Assembly: GCA_024275775.1 (NCBI GenBank)
Contig: JAJRYM010000050.1
Span: forward strand, 1 to 10,000
Origin: Nitrospirota bacterium
Lineage (GTDB): Bacteria; Nitrospinota_A; UBA7883; JACRGQ01
Reading direction: 5' to 3'
DNA: 10,000 bases
Positions 1 to 7,201 of the stretch are shown piece by piece. How positions within the stretch are numbered: the stretch's first letter is position 1; each line of letters starts with the position of its first letter. Under the pieces are notes generated by a model. That model had not been told where the DNA came from. It ran no database searches and saw nothing but the letters and a program-made list of their open reading frames with translations. Both the position numbers and the translations under genes were made by a program.

Positions 1-1518
1 ATGCTCGTCAGGAAAAGCCGGGTCGCTCCTTACGGAAACCTTGCAGTTATAATCCGTTTCGAGCTTTTCCAGAAAACCTGTTTCCTCTTCCACTGCGGCC
101 GCAGATATTTCAGGCGAAGCTACCATCACAACCTTTTTAATATCAGGCCGTTTAGCCAGCCTTCTTCTAATTTCCCTGAAGATTTCATAGCAGACCGTAC
201 GGGGTGATTTCATAAAGCCCCTCCCCTCGCAGTTCGGGCACGGCCGGCAAAGAATTCTGTTAAGATTTGCTCTAGTCCTTTTGCGGGTCATCTCCACGAG
301 ACCGAGTTCGGAGACTCTTAGGATTTTTGTTCTTGAGCGGTCCTGTCGAAGAGCGTTTTCCAGGCTGTAAAAAACCTTCTCTTTGCTTTCTTCCTTTTCC
401 ATATCGATAAAATCGATAATAATCAGACCGCCCACGTTCCTCAGCGGCAACTGATAGACGATTTCCTTTACCGCCTCCAGATTAGTCTGCAGGACGGTAT
501 CCTCCTGGCTGATACCCCCTACGTATTTGCCGGTATTTACGTCAATGGCCGTAAGCGCCTCTGTTCTGTCGATAACTATGTACCCGCCCGATTTGAGCCA
601 TACTTTCGTATCAAGCGCGCGTTCTATCTCAATTTCGATACCGAAGAGGTCGAAAATAGGTTCGGGAGAATTATACAGTTCTATTTCCGGCCTGAAATCC
701 CCCATGTAGGTATCCATGAAATTGACGCACCGCTGATAATCTTCCTCGGAATCTATGATGATTCTCCGTACGTCCGGCTGATACAGATCCCGTATGGAAC
801 GCAAAACGATATCAAGATCTCGGTGGAGCAGAAAAGGGGCTGACGCTTTTTCATTTTTTTCCCGGATTCGGCTCCAGATTTTTTCCAGAAAATCTATATC
901 CCTTTTGATATCCTCCCTGCCGGCGTTTTCCGCCGCTGTTCTTATTATGTAACCCCTGTCGGAATGGCCGCACTCCTCCACTATTTCCCTCAACCGGTCT
1001 CTTTCCTCGCGGGAATCAATGCGTCTGGAAATGCCTGTCTGTTTCACCATAGGCATTAGAACAAGGTACCTGCCCGGCAGGGCTACATAGGCGCTGATGC
1101 GGGAGCCTTTTGTGCCCAGCGGGTTTTTTATGACCTGCACCATAAGCTCCTGCCCTTCCGTGAGAATATCCTCGATATTTGTTCCATCGCTCGGAAAAAC
1201 AGGAGGGTCCGCCAAAGAATTGAGTTCGTTTTCGATATCTTCATCCTGGCTCTGCACCGAATTGACAAAATCAGTCAGTTTTTGCACTTTTGCGCGGGCT
1301 ATATCCTTGAGGTGCAAAAAGCCGGCACGCTCAAGACCTATATCCACAAAAGCCACCTGCATTCCAGGCAGAACTTTTCTCACCCTGCCCCTGTAAATAT
1401 TGCTGGTGACTGATTGGGCGCCGGCTCGTTCTATGAAAATTTCTGTCAGCGAACCGTTTTCAATAAGCGCCACCCTTGTTTCAAAAGGGTTTACGTTAAT
1501 AATTATCTCTTTGCTCAT
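1..1518 (-). CDS. rng: Ribonuclease G (RNase E/G family), C-terminus cut by window edge
   Basis: Endoribonuclease of the RNase E/G family, acting in rRNA maturation and mRNA decay in the cytoplasm. The frame is open for 506 codons from the ATG at 1518 to the window edge. An S1 RNA-binding domain starts near residue 39 (SNIYRGRV). The DNase I-like catalytic part has AIDVNTGKYVG with D326 and IDFIDM with D369. Their 43-residue spacing matches the catalytic Asp303/Asp346 of E. coli RNase E. The zinc-link motif CPNC (C427, C430) lies 101 residues after D326, as in E. coli. A 40-residue insert inside the S1 region is rich in acidic residues. The length and the missing C-terminal scaffold argue for RNase G rather than full RNase E; probably only a few residues are missing. 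A GGAGGAAGGA Shine-Dalgarno region precedes the start, and a near-consensus promoter lies upstream. Confidence 0.97.
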   Translation of the reverse strand, partial: MSKEIIINVNPFETRVALIENGSLTEIFIERAGAQSVTSNIYRGRVRKVLPGMQVAFVDIGLERAGFLHLKDIARAKVQKLTDFVNSVQSQDEDIENELNSLADPPVFPSDGTNIEDILTEGQELMVQVIKNPLGTKGSRISAYVALPGRYLVLMPMVKQTGISRRIDSREERDRLREIVEECGHSDRGYIIRTAAENAGREDIKRDIDFLEKIWSRIREKNEKASAPFLLHRDLDIVLRSIRDLYQPDVRRIIIDSEEDYQRCVNFMDTYMGDFRPEIELYNSPEPIFDLFGIEIEIERALDTKVWLKSGGYIVIDRTEALTAIDVNTGKYVGGISQEDTVLQTNLEAVKEIVYQLPLRNVGGLIIIDFIDMEKEESKEKVFYSLENALRQDRSRTKILRVSELGLVEMTRKRTRANLNRILCRPCPNCEGRGFMKSPRTVCYEIFREIRRRLAKRPDIKKVVMVASPEISAAAVEEETGFLEKLETDYNCKVSVRSDPAFPDEH

Positions 1519-1545
1519 CAGTTTTTATCCTTCCTCCAACACCCG

Positions 1546-1574
1546 ATTATAGCCCCAAAGCAGAGCTGTGACTA
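1546..1574 (-). promoter_or_regulatory. Sigma70-type promoter for rng
   Basis: Read on the minus strand, TAGTCA (1569-1574, 4 of 6 consensus) and a perfect TATAAT (1546-1551) are separated by 17 nt. Transcription would start about 20 nt before the rng ATG, and the Shine-Dalgarno region lies within that short leader. The -10 box and spacing are strong, but no transcript data exist here. Confidence 0.6.
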
Positions 1575-1616
1575 TAACGCCATTATCCGCCGCTAGGCCG
1601 GAGGCGAGTAAACACC

Positions 1617-1645
1617 TTGTTTTCACATTAAGACTAACTTATCAT
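1617..1645 (+). promoter_or_regulatory. Candidate promoter placing the start of transcription at the tatA AUG
   Basis: TTGTTT (1617-1622, 3 of 6) and TATCAT (1640-1645, 5 of 6) are 17 nt apart. A start site about 7 nt after the -10 box would fall at the ATG at 1652, giving a leaderless mRNA. This fits the absence of a usable Shine-Dalgarno there: the only purine-rich stretch, TTGGA, nearly touches the ATG. The -35 match is weak. Confidence 0.35.
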
Positions 1646-1651
1646 TTGGAT

Positions 1652-1867
1652 ATGTTTGGTTTGGGATTCTGGGAGCTGTTACTCATACTTGTAATAGTGC
1701 TTGTTCTGTTCGGGGTAAAACGGTTACCTCAACTCGGCTCCAGCTTGGGGGAAGGAATAAAAAACTTCACGAAATCCGTCAGAGAAGAAGACAGCCTTCC
1801 CGAAAAAAAGAACCCGCCCGACGAAGAAGCCAGCGACTCCTCCAAGCCGCCCGGCAAAGACGACTGA
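1652..1867 (+). CDS. tatA: Twin-arginine translocase TatA-like subunit
   Basis: A 71-residue single-pass protein of the TatA/TatB family, which exports folded twin-arginine proteins across the inner membrane. It begins MFGLGFWELLLIL. A short hydrophobic helix (residues 7-21) carries Glu8, then comes the conserved FG pair (F20-G21), a KRLP hinge and an amphipathic helix (SSLGEGIKNFTKSV). The tail from about residue 45 is highly charged. I chose the ATG at 1652 because it gives the family's canonical N-terminus. An in-frame ATG at 1568 would add 28 unrelated residues and lie next to the rng promoter. The FG-V-KRLP hinge and short length favour TatA, but Glu at position 8 is also seen in TatB, so the A/B call is uncertain. 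The second family member starts 32 nt downstream. No tatC is in the window. Confidence 0.9.
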   Translation: MFGLGFWELLLILVIVLVLFGVKRLPQLGSSLGEGIKNFTKSVREEDSLPEKKNPPDEEASDSSKPPGKDD

Positions 1868-1899
1868 TGTTTCCTTATTACGTTTTTCCAGCTTAACCG

Positions 1900-2145
1900 A
1901 TGTTCGGCATAGGCTTTCCCGAACTTCTTGTAATACTTGTTGTGGCGCTCATATTCATCGGGCCGGGAAAATTGCCGGGAGTCGCGCGTTCTCTCGGAAA
2001 GGGGTACAGGGAGCTTCAGAGAGCTTTATCCGGCGTTAAAGAGGAATTTGAAGCAACGGGAGAATCGCTGGACGTAAAGATGCCCGGCCAGACCGGGAAT
2101 AATGCCGGCCATACGGCTAAAACGGAACCGAAAAAAAACGGCTGA
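1900..2145 (+). CDS. Second TatA/TatB-like translocase subunit
   Basis: An 81-residue paralogue of the preceding gene, beginning MFGIGFPELLVIL. The membrane helix (residues 7-20) contains the Pro7-Glu8 pair typical of TatB and many TatA proteins. It is followed by GPGKLP and an amphipathic helix (VARSLGKGYRELQRAL). The longer, partly charged tail (residues 47-81) is rich in Gly, Lys and Glu. It is probably the partner of the upstream TatA-like protein, acting as TatB or as a second TatA. A substrate-receptor role with TatC would be expected for TatB, but TatC is not encoded here. The gene starts 32 nt after its neighbour's stop and has no clear Shine-Dalgarno, so translation may depend on the upstream gene. 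A candidate terminator follows it. Confidence 0.9.
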   Translation: MFGIGFPELLVILVVALIFIGPGKLPGVARSLGKGYRELQRALSGVKEEFEATGESLDVKMPGQTGNNAGHTAKTEPKKNG

Positions 2146-2150
2146 AAAGC

Positions 2151-2184
2151 GAACCTGTAATAGCACCGGGAAGGTTCACTTTTT
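2151..2184 (+). terminator. Candidate rho-independent terminator after the tat pair
   Basis: GAACCT (2151-2156) pairs with AGGTTC (2172-2177) across a 15-nt loop, followed by AC and five T (2180-2184). The position 5 nt after the second tat stop fits. The stem is only 6 bp and the loop is long, so it would be modest. Confidence 0.4.
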
Positions 2185-2203
2185 GGCGTAATGTTGTTAT
2201 AGT
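2175..2203 (+). promoter_or_regulatory. Sigma70-type promoter candidate for trxA
   Basis: TTCACT (2175-2180, 4 of 6) and TATAGT (2198-2203, 5 of 6) are separated by 17 nt, about 47 nt before the trxA ATG. The -35 box overlaps the distal arm and T-run of the candidate terminator at 2151-2184. A 7-nt direct repeat, ACTTCGA (2205-2211 and 2214-2220), follows the -10 box in the expected leader. Confidence 0.5.
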
Positions 2204-2250
2204 TACTTCGATAACTTCGACCTGATAAACAAAATTTTTGGAGGAAACCG

Positions 2251-2577
2251 ATGTCCGACGCAGTGGAGATTTTTACGGATGACAATTTTGAAGAAAAGGT
2301 GGAAAAATCCGACAAACTAGCGGTGGTTGATTTCTGGGCGGAATGGTGCGCTCCATGCCGTATGTTAAGCCCTACCGTGGCCGAGCTGGCGGAAGAAAAC
2401 AAAGAGGAAATAGCCGTAGGCAAAGTTAACGTGGACGAAAATCCAAAAGTGGCCGCCAAATACGGAATCCGCGGAATACCGACTCTCCTTTTCTTTAAAG
2501 ACGGCGCAGTAAAAGAACAGGTCGTAGGCGTAAGGCCGAAAGAGGAGATTCAATCTCTCATCGACAAAAACAAATAA
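2251..2577 (+). CDS. trxA: Thioredoxin
   Basis: A 108-residue cytoplasmic thioredoxin that reduces protein disulfides using electrons from thioredoxin reductase. The active site is W32-C33-A34-P35-C36. The buried Asp27 and cis-Pro77 (GIPT) occupy the expected places, and the FFKDG turn follows. The length equals the classical single-domain family. The CAPC variant replaces the usual Gly of CGPC by Ala, a substitution seen in other bacterial thioredoxins, and may shift the redox potential slightly. There is no signal peptide, so it is not a secreted Tlp/Dsb-type protein. A strong GGAGG (2240-2244) sits 6 nt before the ATG, and a promoter candidate lies about 50 nt upstream. It appears to be transcribed on its own, since hairpins follow. 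Confidence 0.97.
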   Translation: MSDAVEIFTDDNFEEKVEKSDKLAVVDFWAEWCAPCRMLSPTVAELAEENKEEIAVGKVNVDENPKVAAKYGIRGIPTLLFFKDGAVKEQVVGVRPKEEIQSLIDKNK

Positions 2578-2864
2578 GCCCCGGCTTCATTTTACGACCG
2601 GCAATACTGCAGAGAAACCGCAGTTCCAGCCGGTTGCTTTGCCACGCAGAAGATATTCATAATAGTCCGCTAATCGCCCTATCTCTATAGGGAACAGGCG
2701 CGATGCGGCGGAAAGTTTTTACGATAATTCCATGGGGCGGGGTTACGCCCGCCCGATTCATTTCCACAGTTAAACAGACTGACGGGACATTCTGCTTGAA
2801 TGCCGCCCGCTTCCTCATTATCCTGAACAGACTCAACCGCTCTGAAAAATAAAGAAAATACCGG
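2578..2864. other. Intergenic region with several hairpins, no convincing gene
   Basis: About 290 bp between trxA and the AsmA-like gene. Besides the hairpin at 2597-2634 it holds CCCTAT-CTCT-ATAGGG (2677-2692), flanked by ATCGC (2673-2677) and GCGAT (2700-2704), with a five-T run at 2716-2720. It also holds a very G+C-rich stem, GGGCGGG/CCCGCCC with a 6-nt loop (2735-2754). I recognise no tRNA, known riboswitch or protein. A promoter for the AsmA-like gene may lie here, but I found no clear one. Confidence 0.5.
2597..2634 (+). terminator. Hairpin downstream of trxA, possible terminator
   Basis: ACCGGC (2597-2602) pairs with GCCGGT (2629-2634). Inside it, ACTGC (2606-2610) pairs with GCAGT (2620-2624) around a 9-nt loop, giving a two-tier stem with a small internal loop. 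It starts 20 nt after the trxA stop. No real T-run follows (TGCTTTGCC), so it may protect the 3' end rather than terminate. Confidence 0.35.
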
Positions 2865-5800
2865 ATGAAATTAATTAAAAAAGGGTTAATCGCCCTTTTG
2901 ATTCTACTTGTAATCGCCGCAGGCATACTGTGGCGCTTTCAGCAAAGTTTCTCACTCAAACCTTATGAAGACGAGGCAAAAAGAGTTCTCAAGCAGAAAT
3001 ACGGTATCAGCCTGGATATAACCAATCTGCGTTACACCGTATCGACCCGTGTAAAGATAATCGCCGACAATATTACGGTTGAGGGGAAAGATTTTTCGGC
3101 GTCCAGCGGAGGCGTGGAAATTTTTCTTCCTATCATGCCGCTGATAATAGGCAACATTGTTATTTCCGACGTCAAAATAGGCAATCCCGTTACCACCCTG
3201 AAACGTTATAAAAACGGAAAGTGGAACGTCAGCTCGCTTATACCTGAAAAAGCAGGAGGGAAAGTATCCGTCATTCCCGTTAAAAGGATCTCCCTTCTGG
3301 GCGGTCAAATAAAAATTATTGACGAGTTCAAACGCAAAAAGCCTCTGGAATGCCTCATCGCGGCTTCGGCAATAAACATTAGCGCGCCGGGCATTATCGC
3401 GCCGGGAACGATTCGGTTTTCCGGACTTTTTCAGACACAAGGCAAGCCGGCCGATATCCGTTTTTTCACGGAGTGGAGGCAGAAAGGAACAGGGCGCGAA
3501 CTCAAGGATTACGATCTTAACGGCTCTCTCAGCATCGGCTCGATAAACCTCGATTCCCTGACTCCGTTAATCGGCGACATACTGCCTTCCTGGTATCAAG
3601 CCAGAACAGCTTTCGCCGACCTGACGTTCAAAGGCAATCCTGTTACGGGGCTTGATTTTAAAAACCGGCTTTCACTGCTTGGCGCGAAGGGCGGCAAAGA
3701 AGAAAAGATTCTGGAGGTAAACGGAAAGTACGACGGTAGCAGTATCGATTTCAGGAAAATCTTTATCAAGCTTCCGGAAGTCGCTCTCAACGGCTCGGCA
3801 AAAATAACAAACATACGGGACGAAAATCCCTATATGAAACTATCCGTAGATACCCCGTTTATAGATATATCCAGCATAAGGTCGCTCATTTCACCCGCAC
3901 AGCAAAAAGAACCTATGATGCGGCTTCTAAAGAAAGTCGTACCGCGAGGCAAATTAAAATTTACCAATCTCAAATGCGAGGGGCCGTTACACAGTTTTAC
4001 GATGAAAGACCAGCTTGGGAAATCGGCCCTCGTATCCGGGCAAATGGAAGTTAAAGGAGTAACGTTTAAGCTGGAAACCTTCAAATACCCGGTCACAGGC
4101 CTCAACGGCAGTATGCACCTCGACAAGAACACGATTACTTTTAAAAACATCAACGCCGTGTACGGGTCAAACGTTCTTCAAAATATCGCAGGCGTTATCG
4201 ATAATTACCGCACCCGCCCCATTCTCATCGCCCAGATTAGCGCCAACATCGATGTTAAAGAGTTCCACGATGAACTGCTTTCGCGGATAAAAAATGAGGA
4301 ACTGTTGAATATCGTCAAGCCGATCAGCGAAACTTCCGGCCAGCTTGGCGTTGACTTTCATCTTACGCTGGATATCGACAAATCGGAAATTACGGATTTT
4401 TACGGAGAACTCTATTTGGATAAAATCGGGTTCAAACATAAATTTTTTGCTCTTCCCATACGGGAGCTTCGCGGAAAAGCGTTTCTGGACGGCAACGATA
4501 TTCTTATAGAACACGTTAGCTGGAATACAGGAACGACGGTGGTTCAGGTTTCGGGCGGTATTAAGAACTATCGGTCAGATAATTACAGCTTCGATCTCAC
4601 CTTTCAGACAATGGGTGATGTTTCCGGACTGGCCGACACTCTTATTTTTATAGTCGATCCATTGAAAAGGCTCGAAGGAAAAATAAACGCCTCGCTTTCA
4701 ATCAAAGGCGACCTTGATAATATGGATTTCTCCCAAAAAGCCGATTTTACCGATGCCGAATACGCCTTCGGAGCAATGGTGTTCAAGCCGATAGGAATCG
4801 TATCGAAAGTTGCCGTTGAAGGAAGCCTGCGCAACAAACAAATTCTAAAAATAGATTCCTTAAATATCGCATTTCCGCACTCAAACATAAAACTCTCCGG
4901 CGTTATTCCAAAATTTCCGGAATTCAGAGATTACAAAATATCGGCGGATATAAAAGATTTTCAGATGGAAGATTTGCCGGATTTCATTACCTCCTTCGAT
5001 CCCGACGGGGCGCAGGGAACCGTCACCGGCACAATGAAACTCATCCGTATAAGAGGAACGGATACGAACCGCATCCGGCTTAAGGCCGATGTGCAGACTC
5101 TCCAGCTTGAACCGTTGCAAACAGCGCACCCTCTGCTGGAATTTCTTAAGCTCAAGGGCAACATCGGCGGCAAAGTAAGCATAAACGCGGCAACCGGCAA
5201 ACTTCCTGATATAACCGGCAAGGTGAGCATGAAAGGAGTCGGGTTTAACACGCTTCTTTTAACGCCCTTCAGCGGCATTGAAGGAACCGGCTGGTTAAGG
5301 AGCAACCATTTTCTCGCGAATGGTAAAGGGAAGATGGGGGAATCGGCCGGTAAAATACTTTTTGAAGCCGACTTCGGTTCTCCGCCCGTCGTAAAAATGA
5401 CGATTGATGGAGACGCTATACACCTTGCCGATATTGTCGACCTTAAAGGCCTGGGACATACGAAAGAACCGGAAAAAAAGAATCCGGATGAAATACACGC
5501 CAAATGGGACGTTACCATACATTCAAAAGAAGGCACCCTCAACCACATCCGGTATAAAAATCTCGATACGTTGTTAAAATATTACAAAGGGAAATACGAA
5601 TTCCCCCGTTTTCATTTTTACGCTTACGGCGGCGAATGGGATTTATCGGGCAGTTTGGATACCAGCCAGACAGACCGGCAGATATTCAGGGGCCCCGTAA
5701 AAGTAACCGGGCTTTCGTTAAGGGATTTCCTGAAAGGCATGATTCCCACAATGAATAAAATGGATGGGATACTTGACGTTAACGGCGAAATAAATGGAGA

Positions 5801-6452
5801 CGGCCTTGCATGGGCGCCGTTCAGCCACACGCTTACGGGAAAGCTGAATCTTAAAGTAAGGGATGGAATAATAAACCAGTTTGAAGGCATATCAACGCTG
5901 TTTTCCGTGTTCAACATCACCCCCCTGTTCAAAGATATGAAAGAGCATCAACAAGGCGAGGGACTGCCCTTCAGCGAGATAACCGGCACATTTGATTTCA
6001 AGCACGGCGTCGCGCATTCCGAAGATTTACGGCTGGAAGGAGATGTCATGCGCATATCGGCCGTTGGCGATATAGATATAGGGGATGAAAAACTCGATTT
6101 GACAATGCAGGTAAAACCTTTCACATCCATAGACAGCCTCGTGTCCAAAATTCCGCTCGCAGGCTATATTCTGACCGGCAAGGGCAAAAGCCTGGTTTCA
6201 TCTTATTACAAAATAAGCGGCACTTTCGACGAACCCAAAGCGGAAAGTCTTCCCGTTCAATCCATCGGCAAAGGGCTTTTCGGGATAATAAAAAGAGTGA
6301 TTACACTTCCCGCCAAAGTCATTTCGGGGGGGGACGACAAGGAAACTAAAGAAGATAAGGAAACGAAAAAAGAAACCAAGAAGGAGACGAAAAAAAACAA
6401 AGACAACGAACAGCGTAAAAACCCCAAGGGAAAAGCTAAAGTCTTCGAATAA
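2865..6452 (+). CDS. AsmA/YhdP-like large envelope protein, probable inter-membrane lipid transporter
   Basis: A 1195-residue protein with an N-terminal inner-membrane anchor (hydrophobic residues 7-23 after MKLIKKG) and a very long periplasmic part of alternating beta-strand-like segments. AsmA-family members YhdP and TamB form long hydrophobic grooves thought to carry phospholipids toward the outer membrane. The C-terminal part (about 990-1125) matches the AsmA_2/YhdP ending. It contains LTGKLNLKVRDGII, a helix-like FEGISTLFSVFNITPLF, then a glycine-bounded strand series ending in GTFDEP. Length suits the YhdP class. The final 39 residues (1157-1195) are an unusual Lys/Glu/Thr-rich tail preceded by a G8 run. 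The ATG at 2865 lacks a strong Shine-Dalgarno but gives the expected anchor. In E. coli yhdP directly follows rng; here rng lies nearby but in the opposite orientation. The exact subfamily is uncertain. Confidence 0.88.
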   Translation: MKLIKKGLIALLILLVIAAGILWRFQQSFSLKPYEDEAKRVLKQKYGISLDITNLRYTVSTRVKIIADNITVEGKDFSASSGGVEIFLPIMPLIIGNIVISDVKIGNPVTTLKRYKNGKWNVSSLIPEKAGGKVSVIPVKRISLLGGQIKIIDEFKRKKPLECLIAASAINISAPGIIAPGTIRFSGLFQTQGKPADIRFFTEWRQKGTGRELKDYDLNGSLSIGSINLDSLTPLIGDILPSWYQARTAFADLTFKGNPVTGLDFKNRLSLLGAKGGKEEKILEVNGKYDGSSIDFRKIFIKLPEVALNGSAKITNIRDENPYMKLSVDTPFIDISSIRSLISPAQQKEPMMRLLKKVVPRGKLKFTNLKCEGPLHSFTMKDQLGKSALVSGQMEVKGVTFKLETFKYPVTGLNGSMHLDKNTITFKNINAVYGSNVLQNIAGVIDNYRTRPILIAQISANIDVKEFHDELLSRIKNEELLNIVKPISETSGQLGVDFHLTLDIDKSEITDFYGELYLDKIGFKHKFFALPIRELRGKAFLDGNDILIEHVSWNTGTTVVQVSGGIKNYRSDNYSFDLTFQTMGDVSGLADTLIFIVDPLKRLEGKINASLSIKGDLDNMDFSQKADFTDAEYAFGAMVFKPIGIVSKVAVEGSLRNKQILKIDSLNIAFPHSNIKLSGVIPKFPEFRDYKISADIKDFQMEDLPDFITSFDPDGAQGTVTGTMKLIRIRGTDTNRIRLKADVQTLQLEPLQTAHPLLEFLKLKGNIGGKVSINAATGKLPDITGKVSMKGVGFNTLLLTPFSGIEGTGWLRSNHFLANGKGKMGESAGKILFEADFGSPPVVKMTIDGDAIHLADIVDLKGLGHTKEPEKKNPDEIHAKWDVTIHSKEGTLNHIRYKNLDTLLKYYKGKYEFPRFHFYAYGGEWDLSGSLDTSQTDRQIFRGPVKVTGLSLRDFLKGMIPTMNKMDGILDVNGEINGDGLAWAPFSHTLTGKLNLKVRDGIINQFEGISTLFSVFNITPLFKDMKEHQQGEGLPFSEITGTFDFKHGVAHSEDLRLEGDVMRISAVGDIDIGDEKLDLTMQVKPFTSIDSLVSKIPLAGYILTGKGKSLVSSYYKISGTFDEPKAESLPVQSIGKGLFGIIKRVITLPAKVISGGDDKETKEDKETKKETKKETKKNKDNEQRKNPKGKAKVFE
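6326..6333 (+). repeat. G8 homopolymer inside the AsmA-like coding region
   Basis: Eight G in a row span codons 1154-1157. One extra G would bring a stop within about 10 codons and remove the Lys-rich tail. One fewer G would replace the tail by another basic tail and read past the present stop. It is a candidate slippage site or assembly-error point. Confidence 0.6.
6342..6395 (+). repeat. Short ETK(K) repeat encoding the Lys-rich tail
   Basis: Residues 1160-1177 read as imperfect units of Glu-Thr-Lys (ETKEDK, ETKK, ETKK, ETKK). The DNA is purine-rich and nearly C/T-free, so it could expand or contract. It gives the envelope protein a highly charged, probably disordered C-terminus. Confidence 0.6.
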
Positions 6453-6481
6453 GAAAGCTTATACCCTGAAAGGAAGAACCT

Positions 6482-7201
6482 TTATTTACCGAGTGCTCGC
6501 GAACCGTCCGCCTGAAACAGATATTTTATTTTGTAACAGGCCGGGGCCTTGCCGCAGTAATAATCCATAATTCTGAATTTCGCGTATTTTCCATCGGCGG
6601 TTCTCATAACGTAAATCCGCTTTTGCGGCCTCAGCTTATGGTTCCAGTAATCGTAATTATACCAATGGTCAAGAAACGGATTCTTGGCCTCAGTTATGTT
6701 CTCGGTGCCCTGATCCACCGCGTAACCTTTTTCCGGCGCAGATGTAATCGCGTCGAAATCGTCCGTTTCGTACGCGACAACCCCCGCTTTTCCATTCGGA
6801 TTGGTGGCCCCGCCGTTGGTTACGATTTTTGCTCTTCTGAAGGCTAGATCCCAGTCAAGTGAATCGTGGGCGATTTTTTCGCTGTAAAACAGTTTGCCTG
6901 TAGCGAAGCGTAAATGCGCCCACCGGTCGTTTGCCTCGGCGTCAATCACGTAGTCAATAGCCTCGCCGGATTTTTCGGAAATATTTTGAGGATTCTGTTC
7001 CAAAGCGTGTTGCACGGCTTCCGTTTTTTCTTCCTCAAGCACGGCTATTTCTTCGCGGGTGTGGGATGTAGGGCCGGCCTCCCAGATTATCAAGCCCGCC
7101 ACAAGCAACAGATTCGTCGCCAGAAAAAGCTTCACCCATAGAGGCCGTTTGGGGGGTGAAGGCCGGGAGGTTTCGCTGTTTTCCGGACTGTTTTCCGACA
7201 T
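6482..7201 (-). CDS. HmuY-like protein with N-terminal membrane anchor
   Basis: A 239-residue protein. The first 20 residues are polar and Pro/Ser-rich, followed by one hydrophobic helix (about 21-40). A charged linker rich in Glu (50-72) leads to a soluble domain (about 80-239). The domain carries the HmuY-like signature: a strand ending in YVIDA, RWAHLRFATGK, then DWDLAFRRAKIVTNGG (116-131), a Gly-containing loop and an FDAI...P..GYAVD segment. HmuY proteins bind heme outside the cell. Here His96, His112, His179 and His188 could be ligands, but none is proven. Cys216 and Cys222 could form a disulfide. There is no lipobox, unlike classical HmuY, so it likely stays in the inner membrane facing the periplasm. 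Its ATG directly abuts the stop of the radical SAM gene. The family call rests on motif recall only. Confidence 0.7.
   Translation of the reverse strand: MSENSPENSETSRPSPPKRPLWVKLFLATNLLLVAGLIIWEAGPTSHTREEIAVLEEEKTEAVQHALEQNPQNISEKSGEAIDYVIDAEANDRWAHLRFATGKLFYSEKIAHDSLDWDLAFRRAKIVTNGGATNPNGKAGVVAYETDDFDAITSAPEKGYAVDQGTENITEAKNPFLDHWYNYDYWNHKLRPQKRIYVMRTADGKYAKFRIMDYYCGKAPACYKIKYLFQADGSRALGK

Noticed and set aside
1568..1651. Earlier ATG for tatA
   Set aside because: The extra 28 residues are unlike any TatA N-terminus, and the stretch lies in the divergent promoter region.
2205..2220. ACTTCGA direct repeat as an operator
   Set aside because: Two 7-nt copies are too little to support a regulator site; noted only within the trxA promoter entry.
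2016..2459. Open frame of 147 codons on the minus strand
   Set aside because: It is low in complexity and antisense to the second tat gene and trxA, both of which are secure.
2657..2926. Open frame of 89 codons on the minus strand in the trxA/AsmA gap
   Set aside because: It runs into the AsmA-like start region, has no Shine-Dalgarno or domain I recognise, and crosses the hairpins.
6430..6481. Bidirectional terminator between the convergent AsmA-like and HmuY-like genes
   Set aside because: AAGCT/AGCTT and TCTT/AAGA can pair, but the stem is short and A+T-rich, overlaps the coding end, and has no proper T-run on the plus strand.
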